From positions 1 to 32,692 of the IMG/VR virus record IMGVR_UViG_3300045953_000380: a stretch of DNA of 32,692 nt. One strand, given 5' to 3'. Origin of the DNA: a virus. Positions 9,789 to 17,187 of this stretch are shown in pieces; the stretch's first letter is position 1; each line of letters opens with the position of its first letter. The notes beneath the pieces were generated by a model. The model saw only the letters and a list, made by a program, of their open reading frames with translations, ran no database searches and had not been told where the DNA came from. A program made the position numbers and the translations under genes.

Positions 9789-10326
9789 CAGCTGAACTCC
9801 TGCAGCATCTTGCGGAATGCCTTCTCACTGGCCTTGGCGCCGCGCGCCACCAGCAGCGCCAGGCGGGCTTGACCGCGCTCGGCAGTGCTGATCGCGTCAA
9901 GGAAGGCCTCGATCTGAGGCAGGGTGTAGTCCTGAACATCCGCCCAGGCATGACCAGCGCTGATCAGTTGCTGGGCGGCGTCGGCCCATCCAGTGCGCTT
10001 CTCGCTGCCACCAGGGCCTGGCCGAAAAAACTGGAGTTGACCCGCACCACGTGGATCATCAACTGGACCGCCACAGGTGCCGGCAGCCGACGCAGCGACC
10101 ACCAGCCCAAGCTGGTGCAATGGCGTAGGATCAGACGCAGCGCTCCGGATTTCTTGGCGTAGGCGTAGATCTCCTCGGCCGTGAATTTGCCCAGCATGGC
10201 CAGCAATTGGATGGCGGCCTCGCCGAACTGCTCGAAGTGGCGCATCTTCACCGGCCGGATCAGTACCGGGCGGCGCCCCACCCGGACTACCTCAGGCTCA
10301 GGGAAAAGAATCTGGATGTCGCTCAT
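9788..10326 (-). CDS. Tail assembly chaperone, frameshift product (gpGT-like)
   Basis: The fusion is made by reading 10326 down to 10024 in frame zero and then re-reading base 10024 in the -1 frame down to the stop at 9788. It has 101 codons before the shift and 78 residues after it, 179 residues in all. The -1 frame continues as R-P-G-P-G-G-S and is open through to the tape measure start. It has no ribosome site or convincing start of its own; the only ATG lies at 10120, inside the first gene. In lambda, the T domain of the fusion recruits tail tube protein onto the chaperone-tape measure complex. The same role is inferred here. Confidence 0.85.
9964..10326 (-). CDS. Tail assembly chaperone, short form (gpG-like)
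   Basis: This 120-residue protein is the zero-frame product. The ATG at 10326 is preferred over the one at 10344 because an AGGAGT site lies four bases before it. It acts in the cytoplasm, coating the tape measure protein while the tail tube assembles, and is absent from finished virions. It lies between the major tail gene (with the DUF4124 gene inserted) and the tape measure gene, the usual place for lambda G. Codons 100-101 form the slippery TTT TTC, where part of the ribosomes shift to make the longer product. Confidence 0.85.
   Translation of the reverse strand: MSDIQILFPEPEVVRVGRRPVLIRPVKMRHFEQFGEAAIQLLAMLGKFTAEEIYAYAKKSGALRLILRHCTSLGWWSLRRLPAPVAVQLMIHVVRVNSSFFGQALVAARSALDGPTPPSN
10024..10030 (-). 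promoter_or_regulatory. Programmed -1 ribosomal frameshift site (TTTTTTC)
   Basis: On the minus strand the heptamer T TTT TTC lies in the X XXY YYZ register of the short chaperone frame (codons for Ser-Phe-Phe). A one-base slip retains Phe-Phe pairing in both sites and moves the ribosome into the frame that reaches 9788. The position, about two thirds into the first gene, matches the conserved G/GT arrangement of long-tailed phages. Confidence 0.85.
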
Positions 10327-10338
10327 TGGGACTCCTGA

Positions 10339-10365
10339 AAACAAAAAACCCGCCGAAGCGGGTTT
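10339..10365 (-). terminator. Intrinsic terminator after the DUF4124 gene
   Basis: AAACCCGC (10346-10353), loop of four, GCGGGTTT (10358-10365) form a perfect 8-bp stem. Read leftward it is followed by T6-G-T4. It lies between the DUF4124 gene and the chaperone gene, so it would stop or reduce leftward transcripts. Late transcripts would need Q-modified polymerase to pass it. Confidence 0.85.
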
Positions 10366-10381
10366 GATTGAATGAGATAGG

Positions 10382-10825
10382 TCAATTGCAGGGCACAGGG
10401 ACCTTTCGTACTCCCGCGACGCCTACGCGGCGGCCATCCTTATCCGTGGTGGGATAGCTGTATCGCTGCTCCACCCACTTCACGCAAGGCTGATTCGCGT
10501 TCTGGCGCACCACGCCCCCGCGAGGCGCAGGAGCTTGCTCGGCTACCTCCTGCTCTACTGGCTGGGTAACTGCTGCAGCGCGCCGCACTGGTTTCGGCTC
10601 CTGCTTGATATAGGTTTTGCTCGGGTCGGCCAGCTTGACGGCAGGGCCTTCACCACTGGGGCGCTGGCTGGCTTTCACATCATGCTGCTCACCGACAAGA
10701 CCGGCTGGGCATTCGTTCTGGGCGTAGGTGATCTTGCCGGCGTCGTCGACGCACTTCACCACAGTTGCGGCCGAGGCCGAGGTACTGCCGAGCAGAGCGG
10801 CGGCAGCGAGGATCCAAAGGCGCAT
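10382..10825 (-). CDS. Secreted DUF4124-type protein, probable moron
   Basis: The frame is open from 10954, but the ATG at 10825 is chosen because a GGGAG site precedes it and a signal peptide begins there. The product has 147 residues. Residues 1-19 form a signal peptide (basic start, Leu/Ala core, cleavage after A-S-A). Residues ~21-45 match the DUF4124 pattern V-V-K-C-x-D-x-x-G-K-I-T-Y-x-Q-x-x-C. A Pro/Ala-rich linker and a C-terminal segment with two more Cys follow. DUF4124 proteins are periplasmic bacterial proteins, not virion parts. The gene interrupts the tail operon between the major tail gene and the chaperones and is bracketed by two hairpins, the usual look of a moron. The function is unknown; a change to the lysogen's envelope is possible. 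Confidence 0.8.
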   Translation of the reverse strand: MRLWILAAAALLGSTSASAATVVKCVDDAGKITYAQNECPAGLVGEQHDVKASQRPSGEGPAVKLADPSKTYIKQEPKPVRRAAAVTQPVEQEVAEQAPAPRGGVVRQNANQPCVKWVEQRYSYPTTDKDGRRVGVAGVRKVPVPCN

Positions 10826-10854
10826 GGGGCTCCCTCCCTGGATGTGGGTAAACA

Positions 10855-10882
10855 GGGAATGTATCCCCCAGGACACATTCCC
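10855..10882 (-). terminator. Inverted repeat after the major tail gene, possible terminator
   Basis: Minus-strand reading gives GGGAATGTGTCC, loop TGGG, GGATACATTCCC: a 12-bp stem with one G-U pair and a four-base loop. The following tract (TGTTTACC) is only moderately U-rich, so it may be a weak terminator, an attenuator or a 3' end stabiliser for the abundant major tail transcript. It fills most of the 73-base gap before the DUF4124 gene. No convincing promoter was found in that gap. Confidence 0.6.
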
Positions 10883-10898
10883 GCCACCCGGACCAGGA

Positions 10899-11681
10899 TC
10901 AGGCTGCCGACTTGTTCTCGACTTCCCACTGCCACATGGCCGCTTCGCCTTCATCGACGATGTTCGGATCGGCGAGCAGGCGGATCTGAATCGGGATCAC
11001 GCCGAACTCGGCGCCCTGGTTCAGGGGGATTCCGCCGTTCAGGGCGATCTTGCAGTAGAAGCACTGGATGCGGCGCTTCTCACTGTTTCCGCCCTCGTTC
11101 ACCTGGCCAACCAGCACGCGGTAAAACTTCTGGCCCGTGGTGAAGGGCTTGATCACGTCCACCGTGGGGTAGCTGTAGCTGACCTTGATCGGCAGTTTCT
11201 TGTCCTCGGCAACCACGGCAGCAATGGCCGTGGCCAGCGGGCCGCCTGGCAGGATGCGGATGCCCATGGGCGACACCGCATAGTCCACATTGCGGGTATA
11301 GGTCGTGGTGCCGCCTTCGTTGGTGACCTCGGTCACTTCGAGCGGAATGTGCGCCAGCATGATGATGCGGTCGATCCGCGCGTCATGCGCCTCGTCCGTA
11401 ACGGTACCCGCCGGCACCTGGGTGACCGAGCCATACATGGCGATCGCCGCAGCGGCCGGGCTGAAGCTCACGGCCTCGCCGTTGAACACGATCTCACTGG
11501 TGGAGGTCACGCTGTCCAGGGGCGGCAAGCCGATGCGGGTCGGATCCGGGATGGTGATCTCGGTGGTGGTCGGTTCAGCGTTCATGTTCTGCAGCTTGAA
11601 CACTTCCTCGAAGTTCCAGCCCGGCCACAGGGCCACGCCGACCGGGCCGCGGAACAGCTGGGTGTAGTTCATGATGCTCAT
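10899..11681 (-). CDS. Major tail tube protein
   Basis: The protein has 260 residues, with AGGAGA six bases before the ATG. It starts with M-N-Y-T-Q-L-F-R-G-P-V and has a beta-rich sequence with no membrane segment. Size and position, after the tail terminator gene and before the chaperones and tape measure, are those of a siphophage tail tube protein, the subunit that stacks to form the tube. The N-terminal part contains the VGVALWPGWNFEEVFKLQ and PDPTRIGLPPLDSV segments often seen in such proteins of Pseudomonas and Burkholderia phages, but this is from memory and was not searched. Confidence 0.8.
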   Translation of the reverse strand: MSIMNYTQLFRGPVGVALWPGWNFEEVFKLQNMNAEPTTTEITIPDPTRIGLPPLDSVTSTSEIVFNGEAVSFSPAAAAIAMYGSVTQVPAGTVTDEAHDARIDRIIMLAHIPLEVTEVTNEGGTTTYTRNVDYAVSPMGIRILPGGPLATAIAAVVAEDKKLPIKVSYSYPTVDVIKPFTTGQKFYRVLVGQVNEGGNSEKRRIQCFYCKIALNGGIPLNQGAEFGVIPIQIRLLADPNIVDEGEAAMWQWEVENKSAA

Positions 11682-11704
11682 GGGGTTCTCCTGGCCGGCG
11701 GCCT

Positions 11705-12139
11705 TCAGTTGTAGTCCTCGACGTAGGTCACGCCGATAGTGGTGATGATGGAGCGCGTGGTCAGGCCCCCATCGGGGTAAGTGAATTCCGCCTCGTCCTC
11801 GTCGTCGACCAGGCCGGGCAGCTTGTCTTCCAGATCCACTCGGCCGACGCCCAGTGCGCGCAGGACATCAACGCCCGCGCGGTCGACCTCGTCGTCGTCG
11901 GTTCGACCGGCGAATACGACCTCGATGGCGAAGGTGCGCAGCCGCGTGGCCAGCAGGCCCGCCGTGCTGGTTCGGCGGTCGCTGACAATCCGCACCGTGG
12001 CGTAGGGCTTGGGCGGATTTTCGGGGACCTTTTCATGTCGGAAGTAGATCGCCTTCAGTTCGATGCTGTAACCGTTGTCAGGCCGAATGCATTCCAGGCG
12101 CTCCCGCAGTTGCCGGGTCACCTTGCTGGCGTTGCTCAT
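11705..12139 (-). CDS. Tail terminator-like minor tail protein
   Basis: The protein has 144 residues. It has an N-terminal helix (V-T-R-Q-L-R-E-R-L), a beta strand with PYATVRIVSDRR, an FAIEVVFAG strand followed by D-D-D-E-V-D-R, and a C-terminal strand ending TIGVTYVEDYN. This order resembles the lambda gpU / minor tail protein fold that caps the tail tube and joins it to the head. It is placed between the gp10-like gene and the major tail gene, as in HK97-type modules. Confidence 0.7.
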   Translation of the reverse strand: MSNASKVTRQLRERLECIRPDNGYSIELKAIYFRHEKVPENPPKPYATVRIVSDRRTSTAGLLATRLRTFAIEVVFAGRTDDDEVDRAGVDVLRALGVGRVDLEDKLPGLVDDEDEAEFTYPDGGLTTRSIITTIGVTYVEDYN

Positions 12140-12154
12140 TGGGATCTCCCGGGT

Positions 12155-12751
12155 TTACCCCTTGGCCAGGGCGGCGCGCACGCGGCGCTCAAACTCCTGC
12201 TGCAGCATCGCGTTGATCATTCGGATGCGTTGGGGGGTGGTGAGCTTCTTGAAGTAATACGCCACGGATGGCCCTATGGCGCGCTCCGGGGTGGCGAGGA
12301 CATCGGTGTAAGTCTTGGTGGTACCGTCTTTCCGGGAGGCCGTCTTCGAACGGCGAGTCCGCAGGGGGCCGGGCATGTAGCTGGAAGGGTTGAGGAACCC
12401 CGCCGCGATCTTGCGACCACCGAAGTCCGGCACGAACAATCGCGCGCGGGTCTTGCTGTTGGGAACAGGCTCCCACCCCCAGCCCTTGCGCTCGTCCACA
12501 TAGATGCCAGCACCCGACGGGATGATCCGGGCATTGAGCCGGCGGGTTCCCGCCAGCTTCACTTTCATCTTCTGGTTCAGCCAAGACCGATTCGGGAACA
12601 GGCTGACCAGGTCCTTGACGTACAGCCCCTTTCGAGCCGACCTCGCCGAGGTGTTCAACGCCCCTCTGAGGATGGGCTCCACCGCCTTTCCCTGAGCGGC
12701 AAGCTGGGCCCGGGCAAGTGCAACCCCGACCACTGCTACCTGGAGTCTCAT
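12155..12751 (-). CDS. HK97 gp10-like / minor tail Z-type neck protein
   Basis: The ATG at 12751 is preferred over 12769 because it overlaps the stop of the upstream gene as ATGA, giving 198 residues. The protein is basic and rich in Arg and Lys. A Lys/Arg-rich middle (KMKVKLAGTRRLNARIIPSG) is followed by PSSYMPGPLRTRRS and a helical C-terminus. Proteins of this kind lie between the head closure gene and the tail terminator gene in HK97-like phages and act in tail completion. The family assignment rests on order, size and composition. Confidence 0.6.
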   Translation of the reverse strand: MRLQVAVVGVALARAQLAAQGKAVEPILRGALNTSARSARKGLYVKDLVSLFPNRSWLNQKMKVKLAGTRRLNARIIPSGAGIYVDERKGWGWEPVPNSKTRARLFVPDFGGRKIAAGFLNPSSYMPGPLRTRRSKTASRKDGTTKTYTDVLATPERAIGPSVAYYFKKLTTPQRIRMINAMLQQEFERRVRAALAKG

Positions 12752-13302
12752 TCCACGCGCTCCAGCCAAAGCCCTCGCACTACACCGTCGTCGGTGTCCT
12801 TGGCGAGAGCCATTACGTTGTACAGCTCGCCCTCTACCAGCAGTTGGTCTTCAGCTTCTACACGTCCAGCCTCGAGCAGGGCCACCTCGGCATAGGTCCG
12901 CAGCACCACGTCCTGCTCAAAGCTATTGCGATATGGCACGTCGTGACGAAGAAACACCCGGCACTCGCGCGGCGCCATGCCTTGCCGCCGGGCTTCACCG
13001 CAGAATCCGACCAGTTCGGAAGCGGTGATGGCCACCTCCTCGCGGCGACCAGTGAAGTCGCGCACGCTGTCCAGATGGAACAGGCGTCTGTCGTCGGTGA
13101 GGAGATAGCGCCCAGTGATAAGGCGGGCATCCCACCAAGCGCGGATAGCTACCTTCGCCGGGAGGCGTAGGCCTCCTTGAGCGGGGATGTCACCGTTCTC
13201 CTTGGACTGAATGCCACACCAGATCCAGTCGATCTGGCAGGGCTGAAGCTCAACATCCAGGGAGAACAAGGTGGCTGGAGTCTCCAGCTTGCCAGCACGC
13301 AT
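12748..13302 (-). CDS. Head closure / head-tail joining protein, apparently duplicated
   Basis: The protein has 184 residues, and its start directly abuts the stop of the connector gene. The N-terminus M-R-A-G-K-L and the pattern WWDARLITGRYLLTDDRRLFHLDSV resemble phage head-tail joining proteins of about 110 residues. The C-terminal half (about 130-184) repeats the pattern: a strand, then E-A-x-D-Q-L-L-V-x-G-E-L-Y-N-V, then R-x-L-x-L-E-R-V. The length, well above the usual ~110, fits a tandem fold. Its role would be closing the portal channel after packaging. The duplication is my reading of the pattern and has not been aligned computationally. Confidence 0.6.
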   Translation of the reverse strand: MRAGKLETPATLFSLDVELQPCQIDWIWCGIQSKENGDIPAQGGLRLPAKVAIRAWWDARLITGRYLLTDDRRLFHLDSVRDFTGRREEVAITASELVGFCGEARRQGMAPRECRVFLRHDVPYRNSFEQDVVLRTYAEVALLEAGRVEAEDQLLVEGELYNVMALAKDTDDGVVRGLWLERVE

Positions 13303-13635
13303 CTATACCCCCAGCCCCACGCGGAAGGGGCGCAATAGGTTCACCGCCGTCGGGATCGGCGTGTAGATCGTGCCCACCACCGCCTGCTCGCGGTTGGCGT
13401 AGAGCTCGGCGGCCATGATCAGGATCGCCGCCTTCACGCTCTTCGGCACGGTGACGTACACCGGGTCACCCTCCTCGGGCTGCTCGGCAGCGAGCCAGGG
13501 AATAGGGCGATTGAGAAACTGGGAAGCGGCATCAATCGCCGCCTCCAGCTTCTCGGTCAGGTCGTCATTCTCATGGTCGTGACGAATCTTCAGGTGGCGC
13601 TTGAAATCGACAAGCTCCGGAACTCCGTTGGCCAT
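13303..13635 (-). CDS. Head-tail connector (gp6-like adaptor)
   Basis: The protein has 110 residues. Features are L-V-D-F-K-R-H-L-K-I near the N-terminus, a helix containing E-K-L-E-A-A-I-D-A-A-S-Q-F-L-N-R-P, and a second helix V-K-A-A-I-L-I-M-A-A-E-L-Y-A-N-R-E. This is the helical pattern of HK97 gp6-type adaptors (phage connector family), which form a ring below the portal. Size, order and helices agree. Confidence 0.85.
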   Translation of the reverse strand: MANGVPELVDFKRHLKIRHDHENDDLTEKLEAAIDAASQFLNRPIPWLAAEQPEEGDPVYVTVPKSVKAAILIMAAELYANREQAVVGTIYTPIPTAVNLLRPFRVGLGV

Positions 13636-13647
13636 GAGTCCGACTCC

Positions 13648-13851
13648 TTACTTCTGCTTGTTGGCGGGCGGATGGCGTTGCTTGTTGGCGGGTGCCGGGG
13701 CCTTCTTGGCCTCGGTATCCAGTTCGACCAGACCGACCTCCTTCAGGTCGTTGAAGCGCTGCTGGGTCAACTCGATGGAGGCGCCGCGCTTCACGTAGGT
13801 GCCTTCGTTGTTGAAGCCGGCCAGGGTCCTGGCCTTGATCTTCTCGGTCAT
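13648..13851 (-). CDS. Small capsid-adjacent protein of unknown function
   Basis: The protein has 67 residues. It has an N-terminal basic beta-strand part (K-A-R-T-L-A-G-F-N-N-E-G-T-Y) followed by a helix and an acidic patch. The C-terminal tail is a low-complexity Ala/Pro/Lys stretch with PANKQ twice. It sits between the capsid and the connector gene, where other HK97-like phages carry small proteins of similar type. The ribosome site is weak, and a hairpin lies just before the start. Function unknown. Confidence 0.65.
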   Translation of the reverse strand: MTEKIKARTLAGFNNEGTYVKRGASIELTQQRFNDLKEVGLVELDTEAKKAPAPANKQRHPPANKQK

Positions 13852-13858
13852 GGGTGCT

Positions 13859-13880
13859 CACGCCCGGTTACCCGGGCGTG
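13859..13880 (-). terminator. Strong hairpin between capsid gene and next gene
   Basis: CACGCCCGG, a four-base loop, CCGGGCGTG make a perfect 9-bp GC-rich stem in the 43-base gap after the capsid stop. There is no U-tract, so a full intrinsic terminator is unlikely. It may protect the 3' end of the capsid message or reduce expression of the connector genes. Confidence 0.55.
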
Positions 13881-13894
13881 CTCCTGGCAATGGA

Positions 13895-15148
13895 TCAGGG
13901 AGTCGGGTCTAGGAGCTCGCCGTGGACGAAGGACTCGGGGCGATACACCGCCAGGGCCAGGCGCTCCTCGGCGCGGATGGTCACCATGTTTTTGGTGAAG
14001 TTGTCGCCGTCTTCGGTGGAGACCTCCACCGCCGCATCCTCGCGGTCGAACACCTGGGCGGCGATGTTGAACGCGCCCACCAGGAACTCGCCTTCCGGCA
14101 CCGCGTTGGAGTCCACCACCGGCAGGCGCCACATGCGCGGCTGACCGCCTTCCTGGACATTGACCCAGATGTAGGAACCAGTGCTGTCCTTGGCCAGTTC
14201 CATGTCCGCCCAGTCGATCGGGTTCAGCGCGATTGCGCTGGCCCGGTACTCGGCGATACGCACCTGCAGGATGGCGCGGCGCAGGATGTCGATCTTGGTG
14301 TCGCCAGCCTTGCGCAGCGCCTCGTTGAAGGGCGTGGCCTGCGGAATCAGGCCCAGCAGGTTCTGACCGGTACCGTCGCCGGCGAGAAGCTGGTTCTCCT
14401 CGACGTACTTCAGGCCGTAGATGGAACGGCCGTTGATGTAGCTCTGCAGCAGCGGAATGTCCGCCAGGACCTGCTTGGACGCCTTGAACCAGTGGGCAAT
14501 GGTCTTGACGGTGGTGGTCTTCAGTTCGAAGGACAGGTCCGATTGCGGCTTGCTGCCGCCCTCGGCCACCGGCGCGGCCATGTTCTGGAAGCCAGACTCG
14601 CGCACGTACTCGATGGAGTTGGAGGCGGTGCGACCCGGCATGATCAGGTCGCGGACCATGAACTGCCGTTCCGGCTGAGTGATGATGCCCGGCACGCGAT
14701 CCGGCTGGATGGCGACGCCGACGCCACCAGTGCCAGTGGTGGCGCTGGTGATGTTGGTGACCGCCTTCAGGCGCATGCGCGCAGTACCGCGCTGATTTTC
14801 CGCGACCGACTTGAAGCCTTCCTGTTCGGTGAACTCTTCACCGATGGACTTGGCGCCGGCCGGGTCGTTGGCGCCGCCACGGCGGGAAAGCTTCTGCTCG
14901 ACTTCCTGCAGGCGGTCCTGCAGTGCCAGGCCGGACTTGGACAGGCCTTCCAGGATGGTCTTGGTTTCATCGAGGATCTTGCCGTGATCCTTGATCTCCT
15001 GGCCGGCTTTCTCGGCGAAGGCCTTGATCTCGTCGTCGCGCTTGGCCAGGGCGTCCATGACGCTCTTCAGCTCAAGCTGGTCGTCGGCACGCTCCTTACG
15101 GTGCATGCGGTTTTCTTCGGCGCGCGCGCCGTTGCTCAGGTAGTTCAT
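13895..15148 (-). CDS. Major capsid protein, HK97 fold
   Basis: The protein has 417 residues, with AAGGA before the ATG. Residues ~15-90 are a charged coiled-coil, the delta (scaffold) domain that the protease removes. The mature shell domain starts somewhere after about residue 110. The stretch GFQNMAAPVAEGGSKPQSD (~187-204) is the E-loop region, followed by K-T-I-A-H-W-F-K-A-S-K-Q-V-L at 215-228, a hallmark of HK97-family capsids. Later, G-D-G-T-G-Q-N-L-L-G-L marks the A-domain region. It is preceded by protease and portal genes, which confirms the module. I did not determine whether the HK97 cross-linking Lys/Asn pair is present. Confidence 0.95.
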   Translation of the reverse strand: MNYLSNGARAEENRMHRKERADDQLELKSVMDALAKRDDEIKAFAEKAGQEIKDHGKILDETKTILEGLSKSGLALQDRLQEVEQKLSRRGGANDPAGAKSIGEEFTEQEGFKSVAENQRGTARMRLKAVTNITSATTGTGGVGVAIQPDRVPGIITQPERQFMVRDLIMPGRTASNSIEYVRESGFQNMAAPVAEGGSKPQSDLSFELKTTTVKTIAHWFKASKQVLADIPLLQSYINGRSIYGLKYVEENQLLAGDGTGQNLLGLIPQATPFNEALRKAGDTKIDILRRAILQVRIAEYRASAIALNPIDWADMELAKDSTGSYIWVNVQEGGQPRMWRLPVVDSNAVPEGEFLVGAFNIAAQVFDREDAAVEVSTEDGDNFTKNMVTIRAEERLALAVYRPESFVHGELLDPTP

Positions 15149-15160
15149 GAGTGAGTTCCT

Positions 15161-15853
15161 TTAGAACGTCGGGAGTTTGAGGCCGGACAGCTGCTTGATC
15201 AGCGCATCGGCTCCGATGGATTCCGCCAGGTCGCCCTCGGACTCACTCCGGAGCAAATGCTTCAAGCCGCGGTTGGCGATCACCGCTGCCTGGGTTTTCG
15301 AGAAGCCTGCCTCGCGCAGGAGCTGCTCAAATTCGGGAAGGCTCGGAAGTGAGCCATGGGCCAGCTTCGACTTGATGGTGTCGACGCGGGCGTCATCGTT
15401 GGCCGGGAAGGTCACCAGGCTGATCTCGACCAGGTCGAGCTTGGTCAGGGTGCGGACGCCGGTCTTCTCGTCGCGGCTGGACTCGCGGATGTAGTAGCCG
15501 ATCGAGAGCCCCGACACAGCGCCGGCCTTCATCAGGGCATGGGCCTCGATCGCGCGCGGGACACCGTCGAGGATCAGCTGGCCGTCACCGAACAGACCGC
15601 GCTCGTCCTCCTTGAGGTTCTTCCACACGCCCACCGGTTGGTCGCTGCGGTGCTGCCAGAGCACCGGGACCGGCCGGCCTTTGGCCGCGATCTCGGCCAG
15701 GCTTTCGGTGAAGGCGCCCGGGGCGACGATCTCCAGGTAGGAATCGACGACACCGAACACCGAGCCGTAGCCAGAAAAAAGGCCGTCATCGCTGACGGCC
15801 TTCACGTGCAGGTCAAAGTCCCTGATCTTCAGGGACGCGGATTTTCGGTTCAT
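15161..15853 (-). CDS. Prohead protease (HK97 gp4 / U35-S78 type)
   Basis: The frame is open back to 16603 inside the portal gene. The ATG at 15853 is chosen because it overlaps the portal stop (TGATG) and begins a typical protease, giving 230 residues. Motifs: F-S-G-Y-G-S-V-F-G near 27-34; L-W-Q-H-R with His68; S-G-L-S-I-G-Y with the likely catalytic Ser117; and V-E-I-S-L-V-T-F-P-A-N with Glu143. These give the His-Ser-Glu triad of the family. It cleaves the capsid delta domain during maturation and normally itself. The order portal-protease-capsid is standard. Confidence 0.92.
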   Translation of the reverse strand: MNRKSASLKIRDFDLHVKAVSDDGLFSGYGSVFGVVDSYLEIVAPGAFTESLAEIAAKGRPVPVLWQHRSDQPVGVWKNLKEDERGLFGDGQLILDGVPRAIEAHALMKAGAVSGLSIGYYIRESSRDEKTGVRTLTKLDLVEISLVTFPANDDARVDTIKSKLAHGSLPSLPEFEQLLREAGFSKTQAAVIANRGLKHLLRSESEGDLAESIGADALIKQLSGLKLPTF

Positions 15854-17187
15854 CAGGATTTCCCCGGTGAGTAGTCTTCGTTCAACCAGGACAGCAACTC
15901 GTTCCTGGCCTTCTGGCTGGATTGGTCTTCGCCCAGCTTGTCGATGGGCAGCAGGTTGGACTGAACAGTGAGGGCGTCGGCGTTGCCGCCTCGGCGGGGC
16001 ATGTCTTCCTTCTCGCGGCAGTCGTCGCGGGTGTAGATGCCGTTCTGCACCATGGCGCTGTAGAAGGCCGCCCTGGCGGCGCTGTCCGCGCGGAGCAGGC
16101 CCTCCGGGTTGAACTTGGCGTAGAAGTAGCGGCGATCCTCCGGCCGCAGCAGGCGCCGATTGATGCTCTGCTCGATCCGCTTCATCCAAGGCAGCAGGGT
16201 GAAGCTGAGGAAGGCGATCATCTGCTGCTCGATGCCCGAGCCCCAACTGGTGCTCTTCTCGGTGTGGCCGACCATCCACGGCGGCACCCGGAACCAGCGG
16301 CAGATTTCCTCCACGTTGAAGGCCCTGGTCTGCAGCATCTGGGCATCCTCGGGCGTCATCGACACCTGCTGGTACTTCATGCCCGCCTCGAGGACCATGG
16401 TCTTGCCGGCGTTCACAGCGCCAGTGAACTGCGCGGCCATCTCGCCTTTCAGGTCGCGGCGCTGCTCCGGGGTCAACAGCATGTCGGTGGAGAGCACCCC
16501 GCCGAGCTTCATGCCGTTGGCGAACATCTTGCTGGCGGCCTCGTCCGCCGCCATGGCTGCGCCGAAGATATGACGCCCCATCGCCAGCGGACTCAGGCCG
16601 CACAGCGGGTCGGTGCCAAAGCCCCGGGTGTGCATCATCGAATCCTCGGTGAGGATGCGGGGCTTGCCGTCCAGATCGGTGTAGCGGTACTCGATCACGC
16701 CACCCTCGAGGCGGCGCGGAGGCGACATGTTCTGCGGAATCAGGAACTCCAGGCTGGACAGGTCGCGGCCAACCCAGTGCGGTTCATTGAAGCTGTTGCC
16801 GCTCAGCAGCAGGCTGGCCACTACGCATTCCCAGAACTCCACCGGGGTCTGGTCAGCATTGGGCTGCTGGCTGATCACCGCGTGCACCGGGTGCTGAGTG
16901 GCGATCACCGCCGCACCGTTCTTCCGCTCATAGAGGGAGATGGGCAGGGTGGCCACCGTCTCGGCAATCAGCCGGACACACGCCCAGGCCGTGGACAGCT
17001 GCAGGGTCGTTTGCTGGCTGACGATCTTGCCGGAGGCCGAATCGGCACCGTAGAAGGTCGACCAGAAGCCCGCATCAGTCAGCCTCACTGTCGAGCCCAG
17101 GAAGCCGCCCAGGGCGGACTTGATCGCGCCCGGCTCGGCCGATTTGACCAGCGCCCGGCCCAGGATGTGGGAGAGGGAATTAGCCAC
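15853..17187 (-). CDS. Portal protein, HK97 family
   Basis: The protein has 444 residues and starts with GTG (17185-17187) behind an AAGGGG site. The start overlaps the end of the 54-residue gene by eight bases. Family features include TTLQLSTAWACVRLIAETVATLPISLYE, the PNADQTPVEFWE segment, GLSPLAMG, and the PPWMVGH...WGSGIEQQ block, all typical of HK97-like portals. It forms the dodecameric DNA channel at one capsid vertex. The C-terminal 30 residues are charged and probably flexible. Confidence 0.95.
   Translation of the reverse strand: MANSLSHILGRALVKSAEPGAIKSALGGFLGSTVRLTDAGFWSTFYGADSASGKIVSQQTTLQLSTAWACVRLIAETVATLPISLYERKNGAAVIATQHPVHAVISQQPNADQTPVEFWECVVASLLLSGNSFNEPHWVGRDLSSLEFLIPQNMSPPRRLEGGVIEYRYTDLDGKPRILTEDSMMHTRGFGTDPLCGLSPLAMGRHIFGAAMAADEAASKMFANGMKLGGVLSTDMLLTPEQRRDLKGEMAAQFTGAVNAGKTMVLEAGMKYQQVSMTPEDAQMLQTRAFNVEEICRWFRVPPWMVGHTEKSTSWGSGIEQQMIAFLSFTLLPWMKRIEQSINRRLLRPEDRRYFYAKFNPEGLLRADSAARAAFYSAMVQNGIYTRDDCREKEDMPRRGGNADALTVQSNLLPIDKLGEDQSSQKARNELLSWLNEDYSPGKS

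Noticed and set aside
13922-15154. 410-residue plus-strand frame opposite the capsid gene
   Set aside because: It mirrors the capsid gene, has no ribosome site or recognisable domain, and high GC content keeps antisense frames open.
15161-16603. Long frame suggesting a 480-residue protease with an N-terminal extension
   Set aside because: The first ~250 codons lie inside the portal gene in another frame with Arg/Gly-rich nonsense; the coupled ATG at 15853 gives a normal-sized protease.
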